Assembly (NCBI RefSeq): GCF_001746365.1
Contig: NZ_MJAJ01000053.1
Location: 25,016-85,040 of the forward strand
Reading direction: 5' to 3'
DNA: 60,025 nucleotides
Source of the DNA: Streptomyces sp. LUP30
GTDB lineage: Bacteria; Actinomycetota; Actinomycetes; Streptomycetales; Streptomycetaceae
This document shows, piece after piece, positions 8,887 to 17,229 of this stretch. The notes beneath the pieces were generated by a model. It worked only from the letters and a program-made list of their open reading frames with translations. It did not search any database and had not been told where the DNA came from. The translations under genes were made by a program, and so were the position numbers. Every line of letters starts with the position of its first letter. Within the stretch, counting starts at the first letter, position 1.

Positions 8887-8919
8887 AACCCCTGGTCCCG
8901 ATCGAGGGAGCCAGGGGTT
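8887..8919. terminator. Hairpin downstream of pepN
   Basis: Nine-base perfect arms AACCCCTGG / CCAGGGGTT with a 15-nt loop, about 60 nt beyond the pepN stop on the minus strand. It is a likely terminator for pepN. A second inverted repeat (8935-8968) lies between it and the gene end. Confidence 0.5.
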
Positions 8920-8934
8920 ACGGGTGCGATTGAC

Positions 8935-8968
8935 TGAATTCCGTAACGGTGACCGCCCGCGGAATTCA
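8935..8968. repeat. Inverted repeat TGAATTCCG / CGGAATTCA
   Basis: Nine-base perfect arms separated by 16 nt, immediately after the pepN coding region. It could be an mRNA 3'-end stabilising hairpin or a binding site. No T-run follows. Confidence 0.4.
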
Positions 8969-8978
8969 TGGCCAAAGG

Positions 8979-11570
8979 TCAGTCGGCCGGGAGGGCCGCC
9001 GCTTCCGCGCCGTACTCCTGCGCCCGCAGCGACCGCGCCAGGTCGTCCCGTGCCTCCAGCACCAGCCGCCGCAGCGCCGGGGCCGCCGACTCGTGCGCCG
9101 CCAGCCAGTCGTCGGTCGCCGCCAGCGTCTGCGGCGAGTCCTGGAGCGAGGGGAACAGGCCCTTGACGACGTTCATCGCGCTCTGGATGGACCGCTCGGC
9201 CCAGATCCGCTCGATCGCCGCGAAGTACTTCTGCGCGTACGGCGCGAGCAGTTCCCGCTGCGAGGGCTGGGCGAATCCGGCGATCGTCGCCTCCGCCAGC
9301 GCGTTGGACAGCGCGTCCGACTCCATCACCTGGGCCCACGCCTGCGCCTTGACGGCAGCCGACGGACGGGCGGCCAGGCAGCGCACCTGATGCCGCTTGC
9401 CGGACGCGGTGTCGTCGCGGGCCAGTTCGGCCGCCAGCACCGACTCGTCCGCCACGCCGTGCGCCGCCAGCGGCTCCAGGAACGCCCAGCGCAGCTCCTG
9501 GTCCACCTCCAGGCCGTCGATCTTCGCGGTGCCGTCCAGCAGACCCCGCAGCAGCTCCAGATCCGCCGCGGACGACGCGACCGACGCGAAGAAGCGCGCC
9601 CAGGCCAACTGGTGTCCACTGCCCGGCTCGGCCGCCCGCAGATCGCGCACGGCGACGCGTGCCAGCTCAGTCCCGCCCGTGGGTCGCCAGTCCTGCGGCG
9701 CGTAGTGCACCAGCGCCGAGTCCGCCCAGGCGTGCAGCATCTGCAGGACGCCGATGTCGGACTCGCGGTGCGCGAAACGGGTCACCAGGTCCACGAAGTC
9801 GGCCGCGGGCAGCAGGGCGTCCCGGGTCAGGTTCCACAGCGCCGACCAGCACAGCGCACGGGCCAGCGGATCGGTCAGGTCGCCCAGGTGCTCGCGCAGC
9901 GTGGCCAGCGAGGTCTCGTCGAAACGGATCTTGCAGTACGTGAGGTCGTCGTCGTTGACCAGCACCAGGTCGGGCGCCTGCGCCCCGGCCAGCTCCGTGA
10001 CCACCGTGCGCGGGCCGTCGACGTCCGCCTCGGCACGGGCGTACCGCACGACCCGGTCGCCCTCCCGGCGGTACAGGCCGATCGCCACCCGGTGCGGCCG
10101 CAGCTCGGGATGCGTCTCGGCCGCTTCCTGGACCACCGCGAGCTCGTCGATCCTGCCCTGCGGGTCCAGCAGCACCTGCGGGGTCAGCGAGTTCACGCCC
10201 GCCGTCTGCAGCCAGGACCGCGACCAGCCGGCCATGTCCCGGCCGCTGGTCTCCCCGAGCACCGCCAGCAGATCGCCCAGGCGCGTGTTGCCGTACGCGT
10301 GCCGCTTGAAGTAGCGGCGGGCGCCCTCCAGGAACGCGTCCTGGCCGACGTAGGCCACCAGCTGCTTCAGCACGCTGGCGCCCTTGGCGTAGGTGATGCC
10401 GTCGAAGTTGAGCTTGGCGTCCTGCAGGTCGCGGATGTCGGCGGTGATCGGATGCGTGGAGGGGAGCTGGTCGGCGCGGTAGGCCCAGGCCTTGCGGCGG
10501 TTGGCGAAGGTGATCCAGGCGTCGGAGAAGCGGGTGGCGCCGACGTTCGCGAACGTCCCCATGAAGTCCGCGAAGGACTCCTTCAGCCACAGGTCGTCCC
10601 ACCACACCATGGTGACCAGGTCGCCGAACCACATGTGCGCCATCTCGTGCAGGATGACGTTCGCCCGTGCCTCGTAGGACGCCCGCGTCACCTTTCCGCG
10701 GAAGACGTACTCCTCGCGGAAGGTCACCAGGCCCGGGTTCTCCATCGCGCCGAGGTTGTACTCGGGCACGAACGCCTGGTCGTACTTCCCGAAGGGGTAC
10801 GGGTAGTCGAAGTGGTCGTGGAAGAAGTCCAGGCCCTGCTTGGTGATCAGGAAGACGTCGTCGGCGTCGAAGTGGGGGGCCAGACCCCTGCGGCACATCG
10901 CGCCGAGCGGGATCTCCAGGGTCGTGCCGTCGCCCAGGTCGCGTGTGTAGACGTCGCTCACGTGGTGGTACGGGCCGGCCACGACGCAGGTGATGTACGT
11001 GGAGATCGGCTTCGTCTCCGCGAACCGCCAGACCCCGTCCGTGCGCTCGCCGACGCCGTTGCTCCACACCGTCCACTCCTCGGGCGCGCGCACCTCGAAG
11101 CGGAACGGGGCCTTCAGGTCGGGCTGCTCGAAGTTCGCGAACACCCGGCGCGAGTCGGCCGGCTCGTACTGCGTGTAGAGGTAGACCTCGCCGTCCTCCG
11201 GGTCGACGAAGCGGTGCAGGCCCTCGCCGGTGCGGGAGTAGGCGCAGCGGGCGTCGACGATCAGCTCGTTCTCCGCGGCCAGGTCCTCCAGCAGGATCCG
11301 GGAGCCGTCGAAGACCTCACCCGGGTCGAGGTCGCGGCCGTTGAGGGACACCGAGGTGACACTCGGCGCCACGAGGTCGGCGAAGCTGGACGCGCCGGGC
11401 TCGTTGCAGCGGAAGCGCACGGTGGTGACCGACCGGAAGGTGCGCGGCTCCGCCTCCGCGGCCCGCTCGCCCACCGCCGAGCGGACGTCGAGGGACACGT
11501 CGTACCCGTCGACGGACAGCAGGGCCGCCCGCTCGCGGGCCTCGTCGCGGGACAGGTTCTCACCGGGCAC
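8979..11570 (-). CDS. pepN: Aminopeptidase N (M1 family zinc metallopeptidase)
   Basis: Cytosolic aminopeptidase of 863 residues that removes N-terminal amino acids from peptides in protein turnover. The exopeptidase motif GAMENPG is at about residue 275. The zinc site HEMAH (about 307-311) is followed after 18 residues by the third ligand glutamate in LKESFADF. Length and C-terminal helical domain fit the actinobacterial M1 family. The start GTG at 11570 (product VPGENLSRDEA) is chosen because GAGGGAG lies 8 nt upstream and the sequence matches the usual Streptomyces N-terminus; an upstream ATG at 11642 is less likely. It is transcribed alone, divergent from the DsbA-like gene. Confidence 0.95.
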   Translation of the reverse strand: MPGENLSRDEARERAALLSVDGYDVSLDVRSAVGERAAEAEPRTFRSVTTVRFRCNEPGASSFADLVAPSVTSVSLNGRDLDPGEVFDGSRILLEDLAAENELIVDARCAYSRTGEGLHRFVDPEDGEVYLYTQYEPADSRRVFANFEQPDLKAPFRFEVRAPEEWTVWSNGVGERTDGVWRFAETKPISTYITCVVAGPYHHVSDVYTRDLGDGTTLEIPLGAMCRRGLAPHFDADDVFLITKQGLDFFHDHFDYPYPFGKYDQAFVPEYNLGAMENPGLVTFREEYVFRGKVTRASYEARANVILHEMAHMWFGDLVTMVWWDDLWLKESFADFMGTFANVGATRFSDAWITFANRRKAWAYRADQLPSTHPITADIRDLQDAKLNFDGITYAKGASVLKQLVAYVGQDAFLEGARRYFKRHAYGNTRLGDLLAVLGETSGRDMAGWSRSWLQTAGVNSLTPQVLLDPQGRIDELAVVQEAAETHPELRPHRVAIGLYRREGDRVVRYARAEADVDGPRTVVTELAGAQAPDLVLVNDDDLTYCKIRFDETSLATLREHLGDLTDPLARALCWSALWNLTRDALLPAADFVDLVTRFAHRESDIGVLQMLHAWADSALVHYAPQDWRPTGGTELARVAVRDLRAAEPGSGHQLAWARFFASVASSAADLELLRGLLDGTAKIDGLEVDQELRWAFLEPLAAHGVADESVLAAELARDDTASGKRHQVRCLAARPSAAVKAQAWAQVMESDALSNALAEATIAGFAQPSQRELLAPYAQKYFAAIERIWAERSIQSAMNVVKGLFPSLQDSPQTLAATDDWLAAHESAAPALRRLVLEARDDLARSLRAQEYGAEAAALPAD

Positions 11571-11722
11571 GGGCGGTACTCCCTCACTGCGTTGCGCATG
11601 GGCGCTGCGGACAGGGGTGATCCTGTCATGCGCCCCTGACACGTGGCAGCAGGGAATGCGCGGTGCGGACGGCGGTGTTCAGTGGGGAAAGCCCTGTCTG
11701 CTGAGGATTTCTGAGGAGAGAC

Positions 11723-12367
11723 ATGCCGGAGAAGACCCCCGTCGACTTCTGGTTCGACCCGTCGTGCCCCTGGGCCTGGATGACGTCGCGGTGGATGCTG
11801 GAAGTGGAGAAAGTCCGTGACATCGAGGTGCACTGGCATCTGATGAGCCTCTCCGTCCTCAACGAGGACCGGCTCGCGGAGCTGCCGGAGGACTACCGGG
11901 ACTTCCTGGAGAACAAGGCGTGGAAGCCGGTCCGTGTGGTGGCGGCCGCCGCGCAGAAGCACGGTGCGGACATCCTCGGCCCGCTCTACACCGCGCTCGG
12001 CACCCGCATCCACAACAACGGCGAGGGCCCCACCCTGGAGGCCATCGCCGGCGCGCTCGCCGACCTCGGTCTGCCCGCCGACCTGATCGACTACGCCGAC
12101 CAGGAGAACTTCGAGTTCGACGCCGAGCTGCGGGCCTCGCACAAGGAGGGCATCGAGAAGGTCGGCCAGGACGTCGGCACCCCCGTCATCGCCGTGCCCG
12201 GCCCGGACGGCGAGCAGATCGCGTTCTTCGGTCCGGTCGTCACCCCGGCGCCCAGGGGCGAGGAGGCCGCCCGTCTGTGGGACGGCACCGTCGCCGTCGC
12301 CTCGGTCCCGGGCTTCTACGAGCTCAAGCGCAGCCGCTCCAAGGGCCCGGACTTCAGCAACCTGTGA
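11723..12367 (+). CDS. DsbA-family oxidoreductase, mycothiol-dependent nitroreductase-like (Rv2466c family)
   Basis: Thioredoxin-fold protein of 214 residues resembling the Rv2466c-type mycothiol-dependent nitroreductases/DsbA-like proteins of actinobacteria. The N-terminal strand VDFWFDPSCPWAW carries the active-site motif, followed by a helical insert. The cis-proline loop GTPVIAVP is present around residue 150. The active site is CPWA instead of the CPWC reported for M. tuberculosis Rv2466c, so only C15 is present and a monothiol mechanism with mycothiol is implied. The start is supported by GAGGAGAGAC just upstream. No signal peptide, so it is cytosolic. A good intrinsic terminator follows at 12453. 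Confidence 0.88.
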   Translation: MPEKTPVDFWFDPSCPWAWMTSRWMLEVEKVRDIEVHWHLMSLSVLNEDRLAELPEDYRDFLENKAWKPVRVVAAAAQKHGADILGPLYTALGTRIHNNGEGPTLEAIAGALADLGLPADLIDYADQENFEFDAELRASHKEGIEKVGQDVGTPVIAVPGPDGEQIAFFGPVVTPAPRGEEAARLWDGTVAVASVPGFYELKRSRSKGPDFSNL

Positions 12368-12452
12368 CGGCCGCGCCGTCGCCGGCGCTGTCGGAGGACC
12401 TGTTCGTCGCCGTGGGGCCGGTCGTCCCGAGGGGTCCGGTCGTCCACCGGAG

Positions 12453-12484
12453 AGCCCCCGTGAGTCACGTCCTCACGGGGGGCT
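12453..12484 (+). terminator. Intrinsic terminator of DsbA-like gene
   Basis: Stem AGCCCCCGTGAG pairs with CTCACGGGGGGCT with one bulged base and a 7-nt loop. It is followed by TCCTTCTTTC, one of the few U-rich tails in the window. Confidence 0.75.
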
Positions 12485-12570
12485 TCCTTCTTTCCCGCCT
12501 GCCGGTGCGAAGGTGAGAAGACGGTCGCGAGGCAGGACGTCGGCGCAGGCCCTCGCGGGCGTGCGGCTTA

Positions 12571-12587
12571 TTGCAAGTTACTTGCAA
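12571..12587. promoter_or_regulatory. Perfect 17-bp palindrome TTGCAAGTTACTTGCAA
   Basis: Two 8-base arms (TTGCAAGT / ACTTGCAA) around a single T, in AT-rich sequence inside a GC-rich gap between two convergent gene ends. It has the look of a dimeric-repressor operator, yet no promoter-proximal gene start is nearby. Confidence 0.45.
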
Positions 12588-12608
12588 GTGCGTGCCGGCG
12601 ACAAGCAG

Positions 12609-12635
12609 GCCCCCGCGTGGCGTCCACGCGAGGGC
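12609..12635 (-). terminator. Hairpin terminator of amino-acid permease
   Basis: Twelve-base stem with one mismatch (GCCCCCGCGTGG / CCACGCGAGGGC) and a CGT loop, 14 nt beyond the permease stop on the minus strand. Confidence 0.55.
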
Positions 12636-12649
12636 CCGGGAGAAGCAGG

Positions 12650-14026
12650 TCAGGCAGTGGTGCGCCGCCGCTGCCGGACGAGGCCGACGAGCGCCAGAAA
12701 CGCCGTCATCCCGCCCGACCAGTACAGCTGGACCCGCGTCCCCGGCTCCCGCGCCATCAGCACGAGGATCGCGGCCATACCCGCCAGCGCCACCCAGGTC
12801 AGCACCGGGAACGCCCACATCCGCACGACCAGCCGCTCCGGCGCCTCGCGCTCCAGCCGGCCGCGCAGCCGCAGCTGCGAGAGCGCGACGAAGATCCAGA
12901 CCACCAGGATCACCGCGCCGATCATGTTCAGCAGCCAGGGGAAGACGTCGTCCGGACGCCAGTGGCTCAGCGCCACGCACCCGAACCCGAAGACGCACGA
13001 GGCCAGCACCGCGATCCGCGGCGCGCCCCCCGACACCCGGCCCAGCGCCTTCGGCCCCTGCCCCCGTGTCACCAGGGAGTACGCGATCCGCGAGGCTCCG
13101 TAGACGTTCGCGTTCATCGCGCTGAGCAGCGCGGCCAGCACGACCACGTTCATGATCTGTCCGGCGCCGGGGATGCCGAGGCGGTCGAGGGCGGCCACGT
13201 ACGGGCCCTTCTCGACGACCGCCGCGGAGTCCCAGGGGACGAGGGTGACGATGACCGCCATCGAGCCCACGTAGAACACCGCGATGCGCCACATCGCCGT
13301 ACGGACCGCCCTCGCCACACCCCTGACCGGGTCCTCCGACTCGGCGGCCGCGATGGTGACCGTCTCCAGACCGCCGTACGCGAAGACCGAGGCGAGCAGC
13401 CCGACGACCAGGCCCTCGCCGCCGTGCGGGAACACCTCGCCCAGGTTCGACGCCCCCGGGGAGCGGGCGCCCGGCAGCGCCCCGGCGACGGCGAGCACGC
13501 CCAGCGTCAGGAAGAGGGTGATGGCGCCGACCTTCAGCGCCGCGAACCAGAACTCGAACTCGCCGAAGTTCTTCACCGCCGCCAGGTTCGCCCCGCAGAA
13601 CACGAGCACGAACAGCCCCGTCCACGCCCACTCCGGCGTCCCCGGCAGCCAGCCCGTGACGATCTTCGCGGCGCCGATGCCCTCCAGGCCGACGGCCGTG
13701 CACAGCAGCACCCAGAAAGCCCAGCCTACGGTGAAGCCCGCCCAGGGTCCGAACGCCCGCTCGGCGTGCGCCGAGAACGAGCCCGACGAGGGATGCGCGG
13801 CGGACATCTCGCCCAGCATCCGCATCACCAGCATCACGAGAAGCCCGGAGAGCGCATAGGCCAGGACGATCGACGGCCCGGCGGCGGCGATGCCCGCCCC
13901 CGAACCCACGAAGAGACCCGCGCCGATGACGCCGCCCAGCGCGATCATCGACAGATGACGCTGCTTGAGGCCGTGGGACAGGGCGGCGTCCGACTCCTGC
14001 GGAGTGCTGACGGTGGTGCTGGGCAT
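12650..14026 (-). CDS. Amino-acid permease (APC superfamily)
   Basis: Cytoplasmic-membrane secondary transporter of 458 residues with about 12 hydrophobic segments. The amino-acid transporter N-terminal signature HLSMIALGGVIGAGLFVGSG starts near residue 22. The family motif EMSAAHPSSGSFSAHAERAFG follows. This places it in the GabP/AnsP-like amino-acid:proton symporter group; the substrate is not decidable. The ATG at 14026 is chosen over 14068 because the longer form adds a proline-rich segment that runs into the terminator region and alignment to the family begins near MPSTT. It lies downstream of the organosulfur operon on the same strand but is separated from it by a strong hairpin. A paralogue lies at 25494-26996. 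Confidence 0.92.
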   Translation of the reverse strand: MPSTTVSTPQESDAALSHGLKQRHLSMIALGGVIGAGLFVGSGAGIAAAGPSIVLAYALSGLLVMLVMRMLGEMSAAHPSSGSFSAHAERAFGPWAGFTVGWAFWVLLCTAVGLEGIGAAKIVTGWLPGTPEWAWTGLFVLVFCGANLAAVKNFGEFEFWFAALKVGAITLFLTLGVLAVAGALPGARSPGASNLGEVFPHGGEGLVVGLLASVFAYGGLETVTIAAAESEDPVRGVARAVRTAMWRIAVFYVGSMAVIVTLVPWDSAAVVEKGPYVAALDRLGIPGAGQIMNVVVLAALLSAMNANVYGASRIAYSLVTRGQGPKALGRVSGGAPRIAVLASCVFGFGCVALSHWRPDDVFPWLLNMIGAVILVVWIFVALSQLRLRGRLEREAPERLVVRMWAFPVLTWVALAGMAAILVLMAREPGTRVQLYWSGGMTAFLALVGLVRQRRRTTA

Positions 14027-14071
14027 GGGTGCGGCTCGTCCAGTGGGTGAGATGGGCAAAACGCCCACAGT

Positions 14072-14109
14072 GTGGGCAGCCCCTCCGCGCCCACGGAGAG
14101 GCTGCCCAC
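14072..14109 (-). terminator. Terminator of organosulfur operon
   Basis: Sixteen-base stem with one mismatch (left arm starts GTGGGCAGCC, right arm ends GGCTGCCCAC), 6-nt loop, 30 nt after the TauD-like stop. It separates the operon from the downstream permease. Confidence 0.7.
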
Positions 14110-14138
14110 CATCCGGACGGCCCGGACGCTCAGCGTGG

Positions 14139-15029
14139 TTACGCCGCTACGGAGGTGTAGTGCGCCGCGTCCCCCTCGATCGAGTAGCTCTCCTTGCCCT
14201 CGACGCCGACCGGGACGTCGCCGGCGACGGTCACCCGGTGCAGTCGGCGCGGCAGCTTGTCGTAGTTGTCGACGGCGTAGTGCTGGGTGATGCGGTTGTC
14301 GAACAGCACCAGCTGGTTCTCCGACCAGCGGTGGCGCAGGACGTTCTCCGGCCGGGTGACGTAGGACTGCAGCAGGTCGAGGATCCTGCGGGACTCGCCC
14401 ACCGACAGACCCACGATCCGCTGCGCGAACCCGCCGATGAACAGGCCGCGTTCGCCGGTCAGCGGATGGACGCGGACGACGGGGTGGACGGTGCGGAACT
14501 TGATGGACGTGAACCGGGCGCGCTGGGCGGCCCGCTTCTCGTCGATCTCCTCCGCGGGCACCGCGTAGTCGTAGTCGTTGGTGTGCTCGGCCCACAGGTT
14601 GTCGGCCAATGCCCGCAGGGGCTCGGGCAGTTGACGGTAGGCAGCTGCGGAGCTGGCGATCAGCGTCTCGCCGCCGTACGGCGGGACCGTGATGCTGCGC
14701 AGGGTGCTGGCCTGCGGCGGGTTGAGGACGAACGTCACGTCGGTGTGCCAGTGGTTGGCGCTGCCCTGCTCGCTGTCGACGGGCAGCACGTTCGGAGCCC
14801 CGTCGACGGCCGCCACGGTCGGGTGGGCGGTGGTGACGTCGCCGAAGTGGCGGACGAAGGCCTGCTGGCCCTCGTCGTCCAGGTGCACGTCGTCGAAGAC
14901 CAGGGCCTTGTGGGCGTTGAGCGCCTCGCGCAGCGCGGCGTAGGTCTCCTCGTCGAGGGGCCGGGCGAGGTCGACGCCGCTGACGTGGGCGCCGATGTTC
15001 GCGGTGACCTTGCGGATGTGGAGGGACAT
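14139..15029 (-). CDS. TauD/TfdA-family Fe(II)/2-oxoglutarate dioxygenase
   Basis: Non-haem iron dioxygenase of 296 residues of the taurine/alkylsulfate dioxygenase family, which hydroxylates the carbon next to sulfur and releases sulfite or sulfate. The iron-binding facial triad is visible as HWHTD (H95, D97) and a distal His in RRLHRVTVAGD (about H264). An arginine for 2-oxoglutarate binding follows the family pattern. The start has AAAGGA 8 nt upstream. It is the last gene of a five-gene minus-strand operon, 13 nt after the flavin monooxygenase gene. The true substrate could be taurine, an alkanesulfonate or an alkyl sulfate ester. Confidence 0.9.
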   Translation of the reverse strand: MSLHIRKVTANIGAHVSGVDLARPLDEETYAALREALNAHKALVFDDVHLDDEGQQAFVRHFGDVTTAHPTVAAVDGAPNVLPVDSEQGSANHWHTDVTFVLNPPQASTLRSITVPPYGGETLIASSAAAYRQLPEPLRALADNLWAEHTNDYDYAVPAEEIDEKRAAQRARFTSIKFRTVHPVVRVHPLTGERGLFIGGFAQRIVGLSVGESRRILDLLQSYVTRPENVLRHRWSENQLVLFDNRITQHYAVDNYDKLPRRLHRVTVAGDVPVGVEGKESYSIEGDAAHYTSVAA

Positions 15030-15042
15030 GACGGAGGTCCTT

Positions 15043-16383
15043 TCAGACGGTGGCGAGCGCGGGGCGGACGTACTGGTTGGCGGGGCGCGGGAGGCCGTAC
15101 CGCTCGCGCAGGGTGGTGCGCGGGCCGTGGTCGGCGCGCACCAGGCCGCGGGCGCGCAGGAGCGGCACGACGTGGTCGACGAAGGCGTCGAGACCGGACG
15201 GCAGAACCGCGGGCATGATGTTGAAACCGTCGGCGGCGCCCCGGGTGAACCAGGTCTCGATCGCGTCGGCGACCTGCTCGGGCGTGCCCGCGAAGGTGAG
15301 ATGCCCGCGCCCGCCGCCGAGCCGCCCGACCAGCTGCCGCACCGTGAGACGCTCCCGCCGGGCCAGCTCCACGATCAGGGTGTAGCGGCTCTTGGCGCCC
15401 TCGATGGCGTCCTCGGGCGGCAGATCGTCGGGCAGGCCCGCGTCCAGCTCCAGCGTGCCCGGATCCAGCTGGAGCAGCTGCTCCAGACGCCGCACCCCGT
15501 GCGTGTACACGATGTGCTCCTCCAGGACGCGCTCTTCGGCCCGCGCCTCCGCCTCCGTCGAGCCGATCACCGGCACGATGCCGGGCAGCACCTTGAGGTG
15601 ATCGGGGTCGCGGCCGGCGGCCCCGGTGCGCGCCTTGAGATCCGCATAGAACGCCTGCGCGTCGGCGAGCGTCTGCTGCGCGGTGAACACCGCCTCCGCG
15701 TACCGGGCCGCGAAGGCCTTGCCGTCCTCGCTCGACCCCGCCTGCACCAGCAGCGGGTATCCCTGCGGCGACCGGGGGACGTTGAGGGCGCCCTCGACGC
15801 TGAAGTACGTTCCCCGGTGCCGGGGCGGATGGATCTTGTCGTCGTCGCCCCAGACGCCGGTCGCCTTGTCGGCGACGATCGCGTCGTCCTCCCAGCTGTC
15901 CCAGAGCTTGAGGGCCACGTCGAGGAACTCGGCGGCACGGGCGTAGCGCTCGGCGTGCGCGGGCTCGGCGTCGAGACCGAAGTTGCGCGCGGCCTCCGCA
16001 CCCGCCGTCGTGACGATGTTCCAGCCCGCCCGTCCGCCGCTGATGATGTCCAGCGAGGCGAACTTGCGGGCCAGGTTGTAGGGGGAGTTGTAGGAGGTGG
16101 AGGCGGTGGCGATCAGGCCGATGCGCTCCGTCGCCGTCGCCAGCGCGGTGAGCAGGGTGAGCGGCTCCAGCGCGCCGGCCGGCCGCTGGGCGATGTCGCC
16201 CCACAGCTGCGGGCCGTCGGCGAGGAACAGCGAGTCGAAGGAGCCGCGCTCGGCGGTCCGGGCCAGACGGACGTAGTGGTCCAGCTCCACATGGGCGTGG
16301 GGGTCGCTCTCGGGCAGCCGCCACGAGGCCTCGTGGTGACCGGTGTTCATGAGGAAGGCGTTGAGATGAAGGCGGCGGGGCAT
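15043..16383 (-). CDS. LLM-class flavin-dependent monooxygenase (NtaA/SnaA/DszA type)
   Basis: FMNH2-dependent monooxygenase of the bacterial luciferase fold, 446 residues, close in length and motifs to the NtaA/SnaA/DszA group (LNAFLMNTGHHEASWR; FDSLFLADGPQLW; WNIVTTAGAEAARNFG). These enzymes oxygenate sulfones, sulfonates, nitrilotriacetate and related compounds. With an SsuABC-like transporter and a TauD-like dioxygenase beside it, an organosulfur substrate is the simplest inference. A separate flavin reductase is needed but none is visible in this window. The start is supported by AAGGA six bases upstream. A 108-nt gap with 10-bp tandem repeats separates it from the ATPase gene. Confidence 0.9.
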   Translation of the reverse strand: MPRRLHLNAFLMNTGHHEASWRLPESDPHAHVELDHYVRLARTAERGSFDSLFLADGPQLWGDIAQRPAGALEPLTLLTALATATERIGLIATASTSYNSPYNLARKFASLDIISGGRAGWNIVTTAGAEAARNFGLDAEPAHAERYARAAEFLDVALKLWDSWEDDAIVADKATGVWGDDDKIHPPRHRGTYFSVEGALNVPRSPQGYPLLVQAGSSEDGKAFAARYAEAVFTAQQTLADAQAFYADLKARTGAAGRDPDHLKVLPGIVPVIGSTEAEARAEERVLEEHIVYTHGVRRLEQLLQLDPGTLELDAGLPDDLPPEDAIEGAKSRYTLIVELARRERLTVRQLVGRLGGGRGHLTFAGTPEQVADAIETWFTRGAADGFNIMPAVLPSGLDAFVDHVVPLLRARGLVRADHGPRTTLRERYGLPRPANQYVRPALATV

Positions 16384-16430
16384 GGAGAGTCCTTCGCTTC
16401 GGACAGGTACAGGAAGAAGGGGAGAAGAGG

Positions 16431-16460
16431 GGAAAGGGTGGAGAAGGGTGGAGAAGGGTG
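16431..16460. repeat. 10-bp direct repeat, about three copies
   Basis: GAGAAGGGTG at 16441-16450 and 16451-16460, with a degenerate copy GGAAAGGGTG just before. It sits in a purine-rich gap inside the organosulfur operon, so the mRNA is pyrimidine-rich here. Confidence 0.6.
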
Positions 16461-16491
16461 GCGGAGGGAGGGGAGGCGCGGACGCCGGAGT

Positions 16492-17229
16492 TCAGGCGAC
16501 GTCCGACGTCACGCCCAGCGCCGTCAGCAACCGCTCCCGGTACTCACCGAGCAACGGATCCCGGTACGAGCGCGGATGCGGCCGCTCGACGGTCAGATCG
16601 AGCCCGATGCGCCCGTGATCGAGGACGAGAACACGGTCGGCGAGCACGATCGCCTCGTCCACGTCGTGCGTGACGAGCAGCACGGAGGGCCTGTGGGCCT
16701 CCCACAGCACTCGCAGCAGGGCGTGCATCTTGATGCGGGTGAGCGCGTCCAGGGCCCCGAACGGCTCGTCGGCCAGCAGCAGTTCGGGCTCGCGGACCAG
16801 CGAGCGGGCCAGCGCGGCGCGCTGCGCCTCACCGCCGGACAGCTCGTTGGGCCAGGCCCGCTCGCGCCCCTTCAGCCCGACCTCGGCGAGCGCCTCCCGC
16901 CCCTTGCGCACGGCCTCCCTGCCGTCGAGGCCGAGCAGCACGTTGTCCAGCACCCGCCGCCACGGCAGCAGCCGGGAGTCCTGGAAGACGACGGACACCC
17001 GCTCCGGCGCCGTCAACTCCCCTTCTCCGGTGACCTCGTGGTCCAGACCCGCGACCGCCCGGAGAAGGGTGCTCTTGCCGGACCCGCTGTGTCCGAGCAG
17101 GGCCACGAACTGTCCGGCGGGGATGTCCAGGTCGACGCCGTCGAGGACCGTGCGTCCGTCGAAGGACCGGGTCAGGCCGCGCAGCCGGACGGCGGCGGAC
17201 CGGGTCAGTTGCTCAGTGTGCGGCGCCAC
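16492..17229 (-). CDS. ABC transporter ATP-binding protein (SsuB/TauB-like)
   Basis: Cytoplasmic ATPase of 245 residues powering sulfonate-type uptake. Walker A GHSGSGKST (about residues 46-54), Q-loop FQDSRLLPW, signature LSGGEAQRAALARSL, Walker B LLLADEPFGALD and switch His in VTHDVDEA are all intact. The frame is open well upstream, but the start is GTG 17229: GGAGGG lies 7 nt before it and it overlaps the permease 3' end by 25 nt, as expected for coupled ABC genes. Third gene of the operon. The nitrate/sulfonate/taurine ATPase subfamily is indicated by DSRLLPWRRVLDNV. Confidence 0.94.
   Translation of the reverse strand: MAPHTEQLTRSAAVRLRGLTRSFDGRTVLDGVDLDIPAGQFVALLGHSGSGKSTLLRAVAGLDHEVTGEGELTAPERVSVVFQDSRLLPWRRVLDNVLLGLDGREAVRKGREALAEVGLKGRERAWPNELSGGEAQRAALARSLVREPELLLADEPFGALDALTRIKMHALLRVLWEAHRPSVLLVTHDVDEAIVLADRVLVLDHGRIGLDLTVERPHPRSYRDPLLGEYRERLLTALGVTSDVA

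Noticed and set aside
8949..11639. Plus-strand 896-codon open frame
   Set aside because: Antisense to pepN, which has all catalytic motifs; the product is Arg/Val/Gln-rich with no recognisable domain.
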